Below are positions 27,679 to 36,492 of a stretch of DNA of 64,000 nucleotides, piece by piece; within the stretch, counting starts at the first letter, position 1, and every line of letters starts with the position of its first letter. The position numbers were made by a program, and so were the translations under genes. The notes below the pieces were generated by a model. That model saw only the letters and a list, made by a program, of their open reading frames with translations. It was not told where the DNA came from and ran no database searches. This DNA comes from JAVDCA01 sp035293985 (GTDB lineage: Bacteria > Pseudomonadota > Alphaproteobacteria > Rhizobiales > Xanthobacteraceae). The stretch is taken from positions 62,001 through 126,000 of the forward strand of contig DATGLS010000008.1 of NCBI GenBank assembly GCA_035293985.1, given 5' to 3'.

Positions 27679-29694
27679 ATGCAGTTTCATCTCAATGGCT
27701 TCGAGCCGGGCGACCCGGAGATCTTCGACCCCTCGGAGCGCTATCCGGCCTCCGGCGCACAGGGCCCTCTCCCCGCGGAGGTCGACGTCCTGATCGTCGG
27801 CTGCGGACCGGCCGGGCTGACGCTCGCCGCGCAGCTGTCGGCGTTTCCCGACATCAAGACCTGCATCGTGGAGCAGAAATCGGGGCGGATGCTGCGCGGG
27901 CAGGCGGACGGCGTCGCCTGCCGCACCATGGAGATGTTCAACGCCTTCGGCTTCGCGGAGCGCGTGCTGAAGGAGGCCTGCTGGATCAACGAGACGACCT
28001 TCTGGAAGCCGGATGACAAGCGGTCCGCGGAAATCACCCGCAGCGGCTGGGTCCAGGACGTGGAGGACGGCCTGTCGGAATTCCCGCACGTGGTGATCAA
28101 TCAGGCGCGCGTGCACGACTTCTACCTCGAGGTCATGCGCCGATCCGCCGCCAAGCTCGAGCCATACTATGAGCGGCGCGTCCTCGCGGTCGAGCCGGCA
28201 AAGGGCGGCAGCGCGAATGCGCCGGCGCGTGCCACCGTCAAGTTGGAACGCGTCGATACCGCGCATGAGGGACAGGTCGAGACCGTTCGGGCCCGCTACG
28301 TGATCGGCTGCGACGGCGCGCGCAGCGTCGTTCGCACCTCGATCGGACGCGAGCTTCACGGCGACTCGGCCAATCATGCCTGGGGCGTGATGGACGTGCT
28401 CGGCGTCACCGATTTCCCGGACATCCGCTGCAAGTGCGTGATCCAGTCCGCGCACGAGGGCAGCATGCTCATCATCCCGCGCGAGGGCGGGTACCTGGTC
28501 CGCCTTTATGTGGAGCTCGCCAAGCTCGACGTCGGCGAGCGCGTCGCCAGCCGCAACATCACGCTCGACGAGCTGATCGCCAAGGCGCAGCGGATTCTGA
28601 AACCCTATCGGTTCGACGCGAAAGAGGTTCCGTGGTGGTCGGTCTACGAGATCGGGCAGCGGCTGACCGACAAGTTCGACGACGTGCCGCAAGCCGAGAC
28701 CGCGACGCGGCTGCCGAGCGTGTTCATCGCCGGCGATGCGTGCCACACCCACAGCCCGAAGGCCGGCCAGGGCATGAACGTCTCCATGCAGGATGCCTTC
28801 AATCTGGGATGGAAGCTTGCGGCTGTCCTGCGCGGGCGCTGCCCGCCGTCGCTGCTGCACACCTACTCGGGCGAGCGGCGGCCCGTCGCCAAGGAGCTGA
28901 TCGACTTCGATCGCGAGTTTGCGGCGACGATTGCGTCCGTGCACGGCGACGGCGGCGAGACCGATTTCACCAAGACGCAGGGCTATGTCACCCGGCACGG
29001 GCGCTACACGGCCGGAACGGCGACGCACTACACGCCGGGACTCCTCATCGGCGCCGACACCTACCAGCATCTCGCGCCGGGGTTCGTCGTCGGGACGCGC
29101 TTCCATTCCGCGCCGGTCATCCGCCTGGCGGATGCGAAGCCCGTTCATCTGGGACATGTCGTGAAAGCGGATGGCCGCTTTCGCGTCTTCGCCTTTGCGG
29201 GGTCTGGCGTTCCGACGGCCGCGGGCTCCGCCATTCACCGGTTGTGCGGTTTCCTCGCCAATGATCCGGTGTCGCCGCTGCGAAAATACACACGCCCCGA
29301 CGAGGACATCGACGCCGTCATCGACGTCCGCGCGGTGCTGCAGCAAGCCCATCGCGAGCTCGCCATCGCGGCGATGCCGCCGCTGCTTCTGCCGCGAAAG
29401 GGGCGTTACGGCCTCCATGACTACGAGAAGATCTTCTGTGCCGACCGCAAGAGCGGTCAGGATATCTTCGCCATGCGCGGCATCGATCGGGCGGCAGGCT
29501 GCATCGTCGTGGTGCGGCCGGATCAGTACGTCGCGCAGGTCCTCCCGCTCGATGGATACGGCGAGCTCGCCGCCTATTTCGACGGCTTCATGCTTCCCCA
29601 AGAAGGCAGTAACCCTTGCCGTGATAGCGATTTTCGGCAACAAACCACCGCGCGCGCGGAGGATCGCCGCAAGGCGGCTCGGGCAGTGACATGA
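27679..29694 (+). CDS. FAD-dependent aromatic hydroxylase (phenol 2-monooxygenase-like)
   Basis: 671 residues, close to the ~650-residue phenol hydroxylases with a C-terminal thioredoxin-like domain. The FAD dinucleotide motif LIVGCGPAGLTLAAQL is at residues ~37-52. The DG motif reads VIGCDGARSVVR, and the GDACHTHSPKAGQGMNVSMQ motif completes the PHBH-type FAD fold. It uses NADPH and O2 to put a hydroxyl group on a phenolic ring. Start at ATG 27679 gives the family's usual N-terminus. The MFS gene follows after 10 bp, so uptake and hydroxylation of an aromatic compound may be linked. Confidence 0.92.
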   Translation: MQFHLNGFEPGDPEIFDPSERYPASGAQGPLPAEVDVLIVGCGPAGLTLAAQLSAFPDIKTCIVEQKSGRMLRGQADGVACRTMEMFNAFGFAERVLKEACWINETTFWKPDDKRSAEITRSGWVQDVEDGLSEFPHVVINQARVHDFYLEVMRRSAAKLEPYYERRVLAVEPAKGGSANAPARATVKLERVDTAHEGQVETVRARYVIGCDGARSVVRTSIGRELHGDSANHAWGVMDVLGVTDFPDIRCKCVIQSAHEGSMLIIPREGGYLVRLYVELAKLDVGERVASRNITLDELIAKAQRILKPYRFDAKEVPWWSVYEIGQRLTDKFDDVPQAETATRLPSVFIAGDACHTHSPKAGQGMNVSMQDAFNLGWKLAAVLRGRCPPSLLHTYSGERRPVAKELIDFDREFAATIASVHGDGGETDFTKTQGYVTRHGRYTAGTATHYTPGLLIGADTYQHLAPGFVVGTRFHSAPVIRLADAKPVHLGHVVKADGRFRVFAFAGSGVPTAAGSAIHRLCGFLANDPVSPLRKYTRPDEDIDAVIDVRAVLQQAHRELAIAAMPPLLLPRKGRYGLHDYEKIFCADRKSGQDIFAMRGIDRAAGCIVVVRPDQYVAQVLPLDGYGELAAYFDGFMLPQEGSNPCRDSDFRQQTTARAEDRRKAARAVT

Positions 29695-29704
29695 GCGGAA
29701 TGGC

Positions 29705-30937
29705 ATGAGCGGAATGACGGTCGCCGCGGCAGCCCCGCGGCAAAGATCATTTCAGGACGTCCTGGTCGTCAGCTTCGGGCACGCGCTCACGCACTGGTAC
29801 CCCTCGACGTTCTACCTGCTCCTGCCGCTCATCGGCAAAGAGCTCGGCCTGAGCTACGGCGAGATCGGCTCGATCCTCACCTTCCAGTTCGCCGCCGGCG
29901 CCATCGCCAATATCCCGGGCGGTCTGTTCGTCGACTCGGTCGGCCGCAAGCAGCTGCTGATGGCGATCGCGCTGTTCTGGATCGGCTTTCCCTACCTGGT
30001 GATGGGCTTCTCACACCACTATTGGATGATGCTCGCGTGCGCGACCGCGGTCGGCATCGGCAACAATCTGTGGCACCCGACCGCGATCCCGTGGCTCGCC
30101 AACCGGTTTCCCGAGCGCAAGGGCCTGGTGATGTCGGTGCACGGCATGGGCGGCAATGTCGGCGACGCGCTCGCCCCGCTCGCGGTCGGCCTGCTGCTGC
30201 AGGTCATGTCGTGGCGCAACGTGGTTCTGCTCAATGTGCTGCCCGGCATCGCGATGTCGGCGTTCATTCTCATCTATGTCGGCCGCGCCAGCAGCGGCGA
30301 TGCGGCGGGCACCGAGCGCAAGCCCACGCGCATGACCGGCGCGCAGCGGCTGCGCGCCCTCACCGGCCTCCTCGCCGACCGCGCCTTCGCGACGCTCGCG
30401 ATCAGCTCCTGCTTCCGCTCGATGACGCAGAGCTCGCTCATGACCTTCCTCCCGCTCTATCTCGCGCGCGTGATGGGGTACGAGGCCGCCTGGATCGGCG
30501 CCTGCATGTTCGCGCTGCAGGCCGCGGGCTTCATGGCGGCGCCGATCGCCGGCCATCTGTCCGATTCGGTCGGCCGCCGCCAGATCATCATGTCGAGCCT
30601 CGGCATGACCGCCGTCGTCATCGTCTGCATGGCGTTCGCGGGCGGCACGCCGTGGTTCGTGCTGCTGGTCGCCCTGCTCGGCTTCTTCCTGTTCGCGGTG
30701 CGCGCCGTGCTGCAGGCCTGGCTGCTCGACGCGACCCCGCCGGGCCTCGGCGGCAGCGCCATCGGCGCGCTGTTCAGCACCCAGGCGATGGGAGCGGCGC
30801 TCGGGCCGGTCACGGCCGGCCTCATCGCCGACCACTTCCACAACATCATGGCGGCGTTCTACTTCATGGCCGCGACCATCATCATGGCGAACCTGATGGT
30901 GTTTCTCACGCCCGCCGGGCTGATGAAGAAGCCTTAG
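29705..30937 (+). CDS. MFS transporter
   Basis: 410 residues with twelve predicted helices. The loop 2-3 motif appears as GGLFVDSVGRKQLLM and its half-repeat as GHLSDSVGRRQIIM, both standard for major facilitators. A near-perfect 13-bp duplication (CATGAGCGGAATG) at the junction gives two overlapping in-frame ATG choices, 29691 in the previous gene's end and 29705. It is co-transcribed with the aromatic hydroxylase, so an aromatic acid or its product is a likely substrate; direction of transport is unknown. Confidence 0.9.
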   Translation: MSGMTVAAAAPRQRSFQDVLVVSFGHALTHWYPSTFYLLLPLIGKELGLSYGEIGSILTFQFAAGAIANIPGGLFVDSVGRKQLLMAIALFWIGFPYLVMGFSHHYWMMLACATAVGIGNNLWHPTAIPWLANRFPERKGLVMSVHGMGGNVGDALAPLAVGLLLQVMSWRNVVLLNVLPGIAMSAFILIYVGRASSGDAAGTERKPTRMTGAQRLRALTGLLADRAFATLAISSCFRSMTQSSLMTFLPLYLARVMGYEAAWIGACMFALQAAGFMAAPIAGHLSDSVGRRQIIMSSLGMTAVVIVCMAFAGGTPWFVLLVALLGFFLFAVRAVLQAWLLDATPPGLGGSAIGALFSTQAMGAALGPVTAGLIADHFHNIMAAFYFMAATIIMANLMVFLTPAGLMKKP

Positions 30938-30983
30938 ATTGCTTCGCCGCGCGGCGCACGCGATCGGCGCGCCGGCGCACCTA

Positions 30984-31001
30984 TTGTGTAAATTCGCACA
31001 A
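30984..31001. promoter_or_regulatory. CRP-type dyad TTGTGT-N6-GCACAA, copy 1
   Basis: TTGTGTAAATTCGCACAA keeps the TGTG-N8-CACA geometry of CRP sites. It ends 125 bp before the ATG of the His-rich secreted protein. A second site, TTGTGC-N6-GCACAA, lies 123 bp before the next secreted gene. About 40 bp downstream of the dyad are also alike in the two copies, including a shared GTCTCC and CGACGGC. Confidence 0.5.
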
Positions 31002-31125
31002 CCGGCCGAGCGGCCGCCCGGCAAGGTCTCCGCATCGACGGCCGAGGTTGATGCCCGCAGGCGCAGGATAATCCCGCGCCTGCTGCAATTGCATCGCGGC
31101 CGTCCCGACAAACAGGAGACTTGCC

Positions 31126-31620
31126 ATGAGAGCTGTCATGAACCGCCCCCTCACGATCCTCGCCGCCCTCGCCCTTCTCGGCGCCGCCGGCCCCGCCTTC
31201 GCCCATGGCGGCGGCGGCATGGGCCATTCGACCACGCAGATGGCGACGACGACCATCGGTCATGATGACCACGGCGACCGCCACGACGATCGTCATGATG
31301 GTCGCCGTGACGATCGGATCGATCATCACATGCACGGCGACTGGAACGATCGCACCAAGCCGCTGAGCATCGCGCAGATCAACAAGATCACCAACTTCAT
31401 CGCCGGCAGGTGGCAGGCGCTGGCGCAGACCTACTTCGCCGATCTTCAGTCCGGCAACAAGGCCGGGGCCAACCGGACGCTGCGCGAGCTCACGCAGCTG
31501 AGCATGCTCGGCAACAAGGTCACGTTCTCGGCCTCCACCACGATCAACGGGCACACGATCCAGATCGGCGCGCTCGACAACGGCCGGGTCAAGATCGACG
31601 GCAAGCTCGTCCGCAGCTGA
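31126..31620 (+). CDS. Small secreted protein with His/Asp-rich segment
   Basis: 164 residues with a Sec signal peptide (LTILAALALLGAAGPAFA, cleavage ~residue 26). The mature N-terminus is very rich in Gly, His and Asp (HGGGGMGH, then GHDDHGDRHDDRHDGRRDD) and could chelate metal ions. The C-terminal part (from ~85) is a compact helix plus beta region without recognised domain. I do not recognise the family. Its neighbour 31872-32318 has a similar upstream region with a CRP-type dyad, so the two are probably co-regulated. An ATG at 31138 is an alternative start. Confidence 0.75.
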   Translation: MRAVMNRPLTILAALALLGAAGPAFAHGGGGMGHSTTQMATTTIGHDDHGDRHDDRHDGRRDDRIDHHMHGDWNDRTKPLSIAQINKITNFIAGRWQALAQTYFADLQSGNKAGANRTLRELTQLSMLGNKVTFSASTTINGHTIQIGALDNGRVKIDGKLVRS

Positions 31621-31731
31621 TCCACGGCTCCCGGTCCGCATGCGGTCCCGATCGTCTCGATCGGGGCCGCATCGCTTTTGCGCCCGCCGCAAACTGCCGC
31701 CGCGCCTATCCGTCATCGCCGCGGGTCCGGC

Positions 31732-31749
31732 TTGTGCAAAATCGCACAA
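31732..31749. promoter_or_regulatory. CRP-type dyad TTGTGC-N6-GCACAA, copy 2
   Basis: TTGTGCAAAATCGCACAA is a perfect inverted repeat with 6-bp arms and ends 123 bp before the ATG at 31872. It matches copy 1 (30984) and the TGTG-N8-CACA spacing of CRP-family operators. A CRP-family gene is 2.5 kb downstream. Confidence 0.55.
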
Positions 31750-31871
31750 CGGACCGGACGGCCTTCCCGCAATGTCTCCTCACCGACGGCGGTCGCTGGC
31801 GGGCAGGATACGGGATGGCCCCGCATCACCGCTCAGCACGAAGGCATCCGTCGCCAACCGGAGGAAATCAC

Positions 31872-32318
31872 ATGACCCGCACCTTCAAAACCATCGCCGC
31901 CCTCGCCCTCATCTGCATGTCCGCCCCCGCCTTCGCGCGTGGCGGCGGGCATGGCGGCATGGGCGGAAACAACGGCCAGAACGGCCACGCGATGAATGCG
32001 CCGAGCTATAACCTCACCGAGAACAAGAGCACGACGACCAACACGGCCAACTCCACGACCCACATGACGACGTGGAACAACGTCACCAACACGGTCGGAC
32101 GGGGCGCCGGCAAGCTGCTCAACAGCCACAATGGGTCAGGCCGGCACCAGGAACGGATCATGCGACTGCAGGCCGAGCTCAAAGTGTTGGTGCTCCGCTC
32201 GCTCAGGGAACAGGAGGCTCACATGACGGCGGCGAACAATCGCACCGTCAGGCAGCTCCAGCACGTCGAGCAGGAATTGAAGAAGTATGGCATCAACCCC
32301 TTACAGTCGTCTTTGTGA
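31872..32318 (+). CDS. Small secreted protein, Gly/Asn/Thr-rich N-terminus with helical C-terminus
   Basis: 148 residues from the ATG preceded by GGAGG. Signal peptide LALICMSAPAFA, cleavage near residue 22. The mature protein has a Gly-rich stretch (GGGHGGMGGNNGQNGH), a Thr/Asn-rich linker (KSTTTNTANSTTHM), and a C-terminal amphipathic helical region (HQERIMRLQAELKVLVLRSL ... TVRQLQHVEQELKKYG) that could form a coiled coil. No known domain recognised. Paired with 31126-31620 by position, style and promoter. Confidence 0.75.
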   Translation: MTRTFKTIAALALICMSAPAFARGGGHGGMGGNNGQNGHAMNAPSYNLTENKSTTTNTANSTTHMTTWNNVTNTVGRGAGKLLNSHNGSGRHQERIMRLQAELKVLVLRSLREQEAHMTAANNRTVRQLQHVEQELKKYGINPLQSSL

Positions 32319-32386
32319 GCGGCGAACGCGCCGAGCGCGATGCAAGCGGCCCGATCCCGGATCGGGCCGCTTTCGATTCGTGGCGC

Positions 32387-34141
32387 TCAGCCGGCCCTCT
32401 TGCGTCCGCGCCGATAGCGCACCGGCAGCTCGTCGAGGCGCCGGATCGCCGCGATCCGGAGCGCCGCGCCGCCGCGGCCCCGCACGGTCACGTCGGTCAG
32501 CGCCATATCCGGGCCCAGCCGCCATCCGGCCGTCGCGAACACCTCCTGCGAGATCACCGCCGTCGCGCCGAGCTCCTTGCTCAGATCCTGCAGCCGCGCC
32601 GCCACGTTGCCGGTGTCGCCGAGGAACTGCAGCGAGGGCGCGCCCGAGAGCACGATCGAGCCCAGCACCGAGCGGCCGCTGTGCACGCCGATGCCGAACC
32701 GCATCGGCCCGGCGAGATCGTCCGCGAGCTGGACGCTCAGCGCCGCCAGCCCCTCCCAGATCGCCGCCACGGCGTCGAGCGCGCCCTGCGCGCCGCGACG
32801 CGCGTCGCCGTCGATGCCGAACACGCTCATGATGCCGTCGCCAGCGACGCTGGTGACGTAGCCGCCATGCGCCGTGATCGCGCCGCTCGCGCACTGCACG
32901 TAGCGGTCGACGATGAACAGGCTGTCATAGGGCAGCTTGCCGGCCGCGAGCGCGGTCGAGTCGCGCAGGTCGACGCACAGCGCGGTCGCCATCACCTCGG
33001 CGCCGCCCTCGACCGCAATCCGCATGCCGCGCGCCGCCGCCGCGGCAGGGATCAGCGGCACGACCGCGATGTCGTGGTCGGGGCGCAGTTGACAGGCGAG
33101 CCGCACATGCGCGGGCGCGTTGACGCGGGCAAGCGTCGCCAGCTCGAGGTCGGACGGCGGCGGCAGCCCCTCCTCGCCGCGCGTGACCCGCACCCGGCAG
33201 GTCGAGCAGCGCGCCCGCCCGCCGCAGATCGAGGTGTGCGGAATGCCGGCCCAGCGGCTCGCCTCGAGCACCGTGTAGCCGAGCGGCACCGTGACGGGCG
33301 GATGCTCCGGATAGCTGAGGTGCACCATCCTGCCGCGATACTCGCGCAGGCGCCGCAGCTCGCAATACGCGAGCGTGCCGATGACGAGGCCGAGGTAGCC
33401 GACGCACAGCCAGTCCCACAGCGCCTCGAGCTCGGCGCGGTCGTGCGCCGCCGGGGTGCCGGGCGGCGGCGGCCCGTTGCGCGCCGAGAAGCCGGGCACC
33501 GTCGCGGCGCGCGTGCTCTCGTACCAGCCCGCATTGTTGATGCCGAGGATGCCGAGGAACGGGATCAGGATCGCGACGCCCGCGAACCACGCGAGCCGGC
33601 GGCGATACCAGCCGCGCAGGCGCAGATACATGTGCAGGCCGATGGAGCCGTGGATCCACACCGCCAGCATCAGCACGAACTGACGCGGCAGGCCGGTCGG
33701 GCCCGTCGTGATCCAGTACTGGTAGACCAGCCGGTAGTAGCTGTCGTCGAGGCCGAAGATCGCGCTGCCGAGCCGCACATTGGCGGCATGCGGGATCAGC
33801 AGCAGCGGGATCAGGAGCCCGAGCCCGAGCTGCACCGCCTCGATCGTCGGCATGCGCAGATGGCGGCGGCGCACCAGCGCCTTGAGGCCGAGTGCGCCGT
33901 GGGTGAACAGCGAGCCGAACAGGATCGTCTGGCCCACATAGGTGCGCCATGGCGCCAGGATGATGCCGCGCCCGACCCGCTCCATCGCCTCGAGCCCGCA
34001 CATGCCGGTCGCATGGCTGAGGAAATGGCTCGCCGCATAGGCGAACATGACGCAGCCCGTGACGATTCGCACGGAACGCTCGTGCGGGAACCTCAGTCGC
34101 GGCAGGAATGGCTTGGTTTCGGCTTGTGCGGGTGCGGCCAT
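32387..34141 (-). CDS. Membrane redox-type class III adenylate cyclase with [2Fe-2S] ferredoxin domain (CyaC-like)
   Basis: 584 residues from ATG 34141. Residues ~1-275 hold about six helices with paired histidines (ASHFLSHATG, FTHGALG, LLIPHAAN, AVWIHGSIGLHMY), resembling diheme cytochrome-b anchors of succinate dehydrogenase. Then a plant-type ferredoxin domain (~305-400) shows C-x5-C-x2-C (CGGRARCSTC) and a distal Cys (LACQL). The C-terminal cyclase has both metal Asps (LCVDLRDST, SVAGDGIMSVFG) and the Asn/Arg of GNVAARL. The base-selecting Lys position in GYVTSVAGDG is Ser. Heme-anchored CyaC of Sinorhizobium meliloti is a quinone-responsive adenylate cyclase; a ferredoxin insert suggests a redox sensor. 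Divergent from a Crp-family gene. Confidence 0.85.
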   Translation of the reverse strand: MAAPAQAETKPFLPRLRFPHERSVRIVTGCVMFAYAASHFLSHATGMCGLEAMERVGRGIILAPWRTYVGQTILFGSLFTHGALGLKALVRRRHLRMPTIEAVQLGLGLLIPLLLIPHAANVRLGSAIFGLDDSYYRLVYQYWITTGPTGLPRQFVLMLAVWIHGSIGLHMYLRLRGWYRRRLAWFAGVAILIPFLGILGINNAGWYESTRAATVPGFSARNGPPPPGTPAAHDRAELEALWDWLCVGYLGLVIGTLAYCELRRLREYRGRMVHLSYPEHPPVTVPLGYTVLEASRWAGIPHTSICGGRARCSTCRVRVTRGEEGLPPPSDLELATLARVNAPAHVRLACQLRPDHDIAVVPLIPAAAAARGMRIAVEGGAEVMATALCVDLRDSTALAAGKLPYDSLFIVDRYVQCASGAITAHGGYVTSVAGDGIMSVFGIDGDARRGAQGALDAVAAIWEGLAALSVQLADDLAGPMRFGIGVHSGRSVLGSIVLSGAPSLQFLGDTGNVAARLQDLSKELGATAVISQEVFATAGWRLGPDMALTDVTVRGRGGAALRIAAIRRLDELPVRYRRGRKRAG

Positions 34142-34303
34142 GACCGTGATGTACCGTGGCCTGCGCCTCGCGCATGTCCCGGCGAAGTGGCCACCGGTTC
34201 GCCGACGAGGACATGCGCTAAACTCGACCTTCGCCTGCCCGCGATCCTGTCGTATTCTCCGCCCACGGACAAGGCACGGAAGGTCGCGTCGGGGCTCACA
34301 AGC

Positions 34304-34984
34304 ATGGCACGGGTATCCGAGACCCTCGGCAAGCTGCCGCTGTTCCGCTCGCTCGATGCGGCGGCGGTGCGCCGGCTCGACCAGGCCTGCATCTGGCAGC
34401 GGGCGCAGGCCGGGCAATCGGTGCTCGACTATCAGGCCGGCGGCACCGACCTGTTCTTCGTCCTGCACGGCCATGTCCGCGTGATGGTGATCAGCGGGCC
34501 GGGCAGCGTCATCCTGCGCGACATCCGCGACGGCGAGTTCTTCGGCGAGCTCGCCGCGATCGACGGCCAGCCGCGCTCGGGCGCCATCATCGCGGTCACC
34601 GACACGGTGCTGGCGCGCATGAGCGCGAATCTCTTTCGCCAGACCGTGCACCAGCACCCTGACGTGTGCGACCAGCTCCTGATGCTGCTCGCCTCACAGG
34701 TGCGCATGCTGGCGAACCGGGTCAACGAGCAGAGCACGCTCAATGTCCAGCAGCGCATCTATGCCGAGCTGGTGCGGCTCGCCCGCCCGTCCGCCAAGGG
34801 CGAGGCCGTGATCTCGCCCCCGCCGACCCATGCGGAACTTGCCTCGCGCGTAAGCGCACGGCGCGAGGCGGTGACGCGCGAGCTCAATGCGCTGGAAAAG
34901 GTGCGCCTGATCGAGCGCCGCCGCGGCGCCATCGTCCTGCTCGACCCCGCCAAGCTCAAGGAGATGATCGAGCCGCTGGCGTGA
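34304..34984 (+). CDS. Crp/Fnr-family transcriptional regulator, CRP subgroup
   Basis: 226 residues. The cyclic-nucleotide-binding domain (~1-125) has the phosphate cassette GEFFGELAAIDGQPRSGAI, with the GEL and RS residues that contact cAMP in E. coli CRP. The HTH reads THAELASRVSARREAVTRELNALEK. In the recognition helix R-E-x-V-x-R matches the Arg180, Glu181 and Arg185 pattern of E. coli CRP, which reads TGTG half-sites. It lacks FNR cysteines. Divergent from a cyclase gene with only 162 bp between starts, so the two probably form a cAMP signal unit. Confidence 0.9.
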   Translation: MARVSETLGKLPLFRSLDAAAVRRLDQACIWQRAQAGQSVLDYQAGGTDLFFVLHGHVRVMVISGPGSVILRDIRDGEFFGELAAIDGQPRSGAIIAVTDTVLARMSANLFRQTVHQHPDVCDQLLMLLASQVRMLANRVNEQSTLNVQQRIYAELVRLARPSAKGEAVISPPPTHAELASRVSARREAVTRELNALEKVRLIERRRGAIVLLDPAKLKEMIEPLA

Positions 34985-35010
34985 GGCTCCGCGGCGCAGA
35001 AACATTTCTC

Positions 35011-35142
35011 CGTCATGGCCGGGCATAGCCGTTCGAAGAACGGCGCCGCTTCGCTCGCCTTATGGCCCGGCCATCCACGCCTTGCTTGCTGTGGCCGAAG
35101 CAAGACGTGTGTGCCCGGGACACGCCGGCATGACGGTGTCAT
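35011..35142. repeat. Family D palindromic repeat (GTCATGGCCGGGC type), copy 1
   Basis: CCGTCATGGCCGGGCATAGC and TATGGCCCGGCCATCCACGC on the left are followed by AAGCAAGACGTGTGTGCCCG and GGCATGACGG on the right, giving inverted ends. It sits between convergent crp-type and dehydrogenase genes. Related copies are at 51282 and 55694. Confidence 0.6.
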
Positions 35143-35153
35143 TTGTTGTTGAC

Positions 35154-36440
35154 CTACCCCGCCTGCCCGAGCATCGGGCCGGCGCGCACGCCCAGCGTCG
35201 GCTTTGATGCCCGCAGTCCCGCATCCACCGCATCGGCCACCAAGCCCGCGGTCGCCGCTGCGAGCGTCCATCCGAGATGCCCGTGACCCGTATTGTAGAA
35301 AACCCGCGGGCGCCGGCCGGCGCCGACGCGCGGCAGCATGCTCGGCATCATCGGCCGCAAGCCCGCCCACGGCACGACGCGCTCGGTCGCCACGTCGGGA
35401 AAGAGCCTCCGCGTCCAGGCGACCAGCGGCCGCACCCGGTCGTCGCGGATGTCGCGGTTGAAGCCGTTGATCTCGGCGGTGCCGGCGACGCGCAGGCGGC
35501 CCTCGCCGAGCCGGCTGGTGACGATCTTCGCCTCGTCGTCGAGCAGGCTGACATGCGGCGCGGCGGCCCGGCTCGCCGCATCGTCGAGGTCGACCGTGAT
35601 CGAATAGCCCTTCACCGGATAGATGTTGACCCGGTCGCCCAGCATGGCGGCAAGATGGCGGCTCGCGGTGCCGGCGCACACGACGACCGCATCGGCCGCG
35701 CTCTCCTCCGGGACATCGGCCGGCGCCTCGGCGCTGCGCCAGCGCAGGCGCACGCCCGTATCGCTGGTGCCGATCCACTCGACCGCCGCGTCGTAAAGAA
35801 AACGCGCGCCGCGCCGCACGCAGGCGTCGGCGAGACCGCGCGTGAACAGGTGGATATCGCCGGTCGAATCGGACTGCGTGTAGAACCCGCCGTAGAAGTC
35901 GCCATGGATCGTCGGCTCGATCATCTTGATCTCGGCGTCGCTGACCGCATGGCGCTCGAGCCCACCCTCCTGCAGCAGCGCGTTGACGTCGCGCGCATGC
36001 TCGAAGCCGGCGCGGTCGCGGTAGATGTGAAGAATCCCGCGCTGCTCGAGGTCGAACGCGATGCCCTCGCGCTCGGCCATGGCGAAGAGCGCACCCCGCG
36101 CCGCCAGCGCGAGCCGCACGGTCGCGATGGTGTTGGCGCGATAATGCGGGATCTGCGCCGCGAACTCGGCGAGCCACGAATATTTGTGCCAACTCGGCGT
36201 GAGGTTCAGCGACAGCGGCGCGTCGCGCCGAAACAACCACTTGATGCCTTTGACCAGCGTCGCCGGGTGGTTCCACACCTCGGCATTGCTGACCGAAAGC
36301 TGCCCGCCATTGGCGAACGAGGTCTCCATCGCGGCGTAGCGATGGCGATCGAGCACCGTGACGGTGTGGCCGTGGTCGAGGAGCGAATAGGCGGTGGTGG
36401 TGCCGGTGATCCCGGCGCCGATGACGGCGATGTGTGCCAC
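35154..36440 (-). CDS. FAD-dependent amino acid dehydrogenase/oxidase (DadA-like), riboswitch-controlled
   Basis: 428 residues, the length of D-amino acid dehydrogenase small subunits. The FAD motif is AVIGAGITGTTTAYSLLDHGHTVTVLDRH at the N-terminus. SFANGGQLSVSNAEVWNHPATL and the C-terminal YNTGHGHLGWTLAAATAGLVADAV are typical of DadA and glycine-oxidase-like flavoproteins. They oxidise an amino acid to an oxo acid and ammonia. A tandem glycine riboswitch ends ~50 bp before the ATG, so glycine or a D-amino acid made with it is the likely substrate. Membrane association is usual for DadA. Convergent with the crp-type gene. Confidence 0.92.
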   Translation of the reverse strand: MAHIAVIGAGITGTTTAYSLLDHGHTVTVLDRHRYAAMETSFANGGQLSVSNAEVWNHPATLVKGIKWLFRRDAPLSLNLTPSWHKYSWLAEFAAQIPHYRANTIATVRLALAARGALFAMAEREGIAFDLEQRGILHIYRDRAGFEHARDVNALLQEGGLERHAVSDAEIKMIEPTIHGDFYGGFYTQSDSTGDIHLFTRGLADACVRRGARFLYDAAVEWIGTSDTGVRLRWRSAEAPADVPEESAADAVVVCAGTASRHLAAMLGDRVNIYPVKGYSITVDLDDAASRAAAPHVSLLDDEAKIVTSRLGEGRLRVAGTAEINGFNRDIRDDRVRPLVAWTRRLFPDVATERVVPWAGLRPMMPSMLPRVGAGRRPRVFYNTGHGHLGWTLAAATAGLVADAVDAGLRASKPTLGVRAGPMLGQAG

Positions 36441-36492
36441 GAGGGGCCTCCGCGTTCAGACATGGACCGGATCGGCCGAGGCCGACCAACGA

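Noticed and set aside
27640..29706. 688-codon open frame on the minus strand
   Set aside because: Antisense to the well-supported flavoprotein hydroxylase.
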